64,000 nucleotides of DNA from the NCBI GenBank assembly GCA_947458265.1, contig CANGYF010000007.1, forward strand, positions 143,211 to 207,210, in the 5' to 3' direction. How positions within the stretch are numbered: the first letter of the stretch is position 1; the number at the start of each line of letters is the position of its first letter. The notes under the pieces were generated by a model. The model did not search any database. It saw only the letters and a program-made list of their open reading frames with translations, and was not told the origin of the DNA. A program made the translations under genes and the position numbers. This stretch comes from Betaproteobacteria bacterium (GTDB lineage Bacteria; Pseudomonadota; Gammaproteobacteria; Burkholderiales; CAIKXV01). Shown here one piece after another: positions 62,807 through 64,000 of the stretch.

Positions 62807-63502
62807 ATGCGGATGCATCAACGCGGCTTCACCCTGATCGAGATCGCGATCGTGCTGGTCATCATCGGCCTGCTGCTCGGTGGCGTGCTGAAGGGTCAGG
62901 AACTGATCACCAGCGCGCGCGTGCGTAACCTGATCTCCGCGCAGGATGGCGTGAAGGCCGCCTTCTTCGGCTTCCAGGACCGTTTCCGCGCATATCCCGG
63001 CGACTACAGCCAGGCCACGCAGAACATCGCGAACATGACTACCACCTGCAGCAACGGCAACGGCAACGGCAACGGCATCGTCGACCCGGGCCCGGAATCC
63101 ATTCTCGCCTGGGAGCACCTGTCGAAGGCCGGATTCATCACCGGCGCCTACGAATGCAACACGACCGAATCGCTGACCACCACGCCGACGAATCCGTACA
63201 ACGTATTCCTGCAACTGGTGTTCGATGGCGCCTACGGACAGGCAGGCACGAGCGCACTGCGCCACAACCTGAAGACGGGCGCACAGATCCCGGTCGAGAT
63301 CATTGCCGAGGTCGATCGCAAGATCGACGACGGCAGGCCATTCTCCGGGGCGTTCCAGTTCTCCGCGTATCGTGGCAACGGCGCTAATGCGCCCCAGATT
63401 GGCGGCACCGCCGCGGCGCCTAACTGCGCGAACACATCCGGCTCGAGCAGCTGGAACTCGACGGCCGGTGAGTCGAACTGCGGCGGCGCCGTCATCTTCT
63501 GA
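62807..63502 (+). CDS. Type IV prepilin, likely major pilin
   Basis: A 231-residue prepilin with a short leader MRMHQRG and the canonical junction |FTLIEIAIVLVIIGLLLGG (Phe +1, Glu5). The ALPGDY-type segment RAYPGDYSQATQNI follows, and cysteines (TTCSNG, YECNTT, PNCANT, ESNCGG) likely form disulfides; a four-copy Asn-Gly run lies near residue 86. The ATG follows AAGGAAA. The sigma-54-like promoter and separate transcription from the assembly genes fit a strongly expressed major pilin of the MSHA-like system. Confidence 0.9.
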   Translation: MRMHQRGFTLIEIAIVLVIIGLLLGGVLKGQELITSARVRNLISAQDGVKAAFFGFQDRFRAYPGDYSQATQNIANMTTTCSNGNGNGNGIVDPGPESILAWEHLSKAGFITGAYECNTTESLTTTPTNPYNVFLQLVFDGAYGQAGTSALRHNLKTGAQIPVEIIAEVDRKIDDGRPFSGAFQFSAYRGNGANAPQIGGTAAAPNCANTSGSSSWNSTAGESNCGGAVIF

Positions 63503-63532
63503 CCGCTTCCTCTCCAGGTTGCAGTAGACGCG

Positions 63533-64000
63533 TCAGACGCCCTGCAGCAGTCGCATCTCCGCGGCGGCAACTGCAGCCGCGTCGCCGCGCAGCACGACGA
63601 TGTCGCCTTCGCGCAGTTCCGTCTCCGGCGCCGGGTCGGGTTCCCGCTCGCCACGCCGGCGGATCGCGCTGACGTCGGCCCGCAGTTCTCCCAGGCCCAG
63701 GTCGCCGAGCCGGCGACCGATCGCGCGCGATCCTGGCACCAGCGTGACCGAATGCAGGAACACATCGTCGGCGCCCTCGCCCGGCTGATCGCTCGCGCCA
63801 TGGAAGAAGCCTCGGAACAGGCCGTAGCGCTCCTCACGGGCGCTGCGGATGCGCCGTAGCACGCGGTTCAACGGCACCCCGAGCACCATCAGCGCATGCG
63901 AGGCCAGCATCAGGCTGCCCTCCATGATCTCGGCCACGACCTCGGCGGCCCCGGCGGCCTTCAGGCGATCGATGTCGGTGTCGTCGACGGTGCGCACGAT
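63533..64000 (-). CDS. CPA2-type (Kef-like) cation/proton antiporter, C-terminal part
   Basis: The gene enters from the right edge; only the last 155 or so residues are visible. They hold the end of a TrkA-N/RCK nucleotide-binding domain and its junction (VVAEIMEGSLMLASHALMVLG, LNRVLRRIRSAREERYGLFRG) and a TrkA-C domain ending DIVVLRGDAAAVAAAEMRLL. This matches potassium-efflux KefB/KefC-like antiporters. It converges with the prepilin gene, with 30 bases between. Confidence 0.9.
   Translation of the reverse strand: MVRTVDDTDIDRLKAAGAAEVVAEIMEGSLMLASHALMVLGVPLNRVLRRIRSAREERYGLFRGFFHGASDQPGEGADDVFLHSVTLVPGSRAIGRRLGDLGLGELRADVSAIRRRGEREPDPAPETELREGDIVVLRGDAAAVAAAEMRLLQGV

Overview
The window is about two-thirds G+C by eye, densely packed, and looks like the chromosome of a betaproteobacterium of the Burkholderiales type. 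Three things point there: a conserved backbone (mla lipid-transport genes, an ABC-2 exporter, murA, hisGDCBHAFIE, tatABC, an HtrA protease, a Nif3-like protein, petABC, sspAB and a tRNA-Thr), two Bug-type periplasmic receptors of the tripartite tricarboxylate transporter class, and amidase/nitrile catabolism. There is no rRNA, CRISPR array, integrase or insertion sequence that I can see.

Region 1 (1-12472) is catabolic. A minus-strand run, most of it with overlapping or nearly touching genes, reads: hybrid sensor kinase, amidase, Bug receptor, a cobalt-type nitrile hydratase (or thiocyanate hydrolase) in three subunits with the beta chain split in two, two MoeA proteins (one fused to a periplasmic-binding-like domain), and the start of an isopropylmalate/isocitrate dehydrogenase family gene. 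The amidase carries an apparent AtzG/GatC-like tail. The logic fits nitrile to amide to acid, with uptake and sensing; the role of the MoeA pair is not explained inside the window. A VOC protein, a 3-hydroxyisobutyrate dehydrogenase-type reductase, an alpha/beta hydrolase and a small exported protein follow.

Region 2 (13166-33913) is mostly housekeeping on the minus strand: tRNA-Thr(UGU), sspB, sspA, the cytochrome bc1 operon petABC, a Nif3-like protein, a plus-strand HtrA protease, tatABC, the complete nine-gene his operon and murA. The Rieske protein carries a twin-arginine signal, so tatABC in the same window serves the bc1 complex. Between htrA and tatC lies an accessory block: a Bug receptor, a VPLPA-CTERM exported protein, an M48 protease and two YbjQ-family proteins.

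Region 3 (33113-41105) holds the mla operon (mlaFEDCB) and an ABC-2 ATPase and permease that normally sit together. Here about 3 kb lies between them, carrying an XRE-type regulator, a divergently transcribed CarF/TMEM189-type plasmanylethanolamine desaturase homologue and an MFS permease. The desaturase is the most striking single gene in the window, because it implies ether-lipid (plasmalogen) chemistry in an aerobic betaproteobacterium.

Region 4 (41162-63502) is an MSHA-like type IV pilus locus with a rearranged order: an ABC ATPase, a sigma-54-dependent response regulator, MshM-like ATPase, MshL-like secretin, MshN-like TPR protein, MshE-like assembly ATPase, MshG-like platform protein, MshI/J/K-like components and two prepilin-like proteins. 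Then come a minus-strand block of two histidine kinases and two Crp/Fnr regulators, an ABC-2 permease, a small TPR-like protein and a canonical major-prepilin candidate. Sigma-54-like sequences lie upstream of the pilin and, more weakly, the secretin, suggesting that the regulator encoded in the locus drives it. The window ends inside a CPA2-type potassium/proton antiporter gene.
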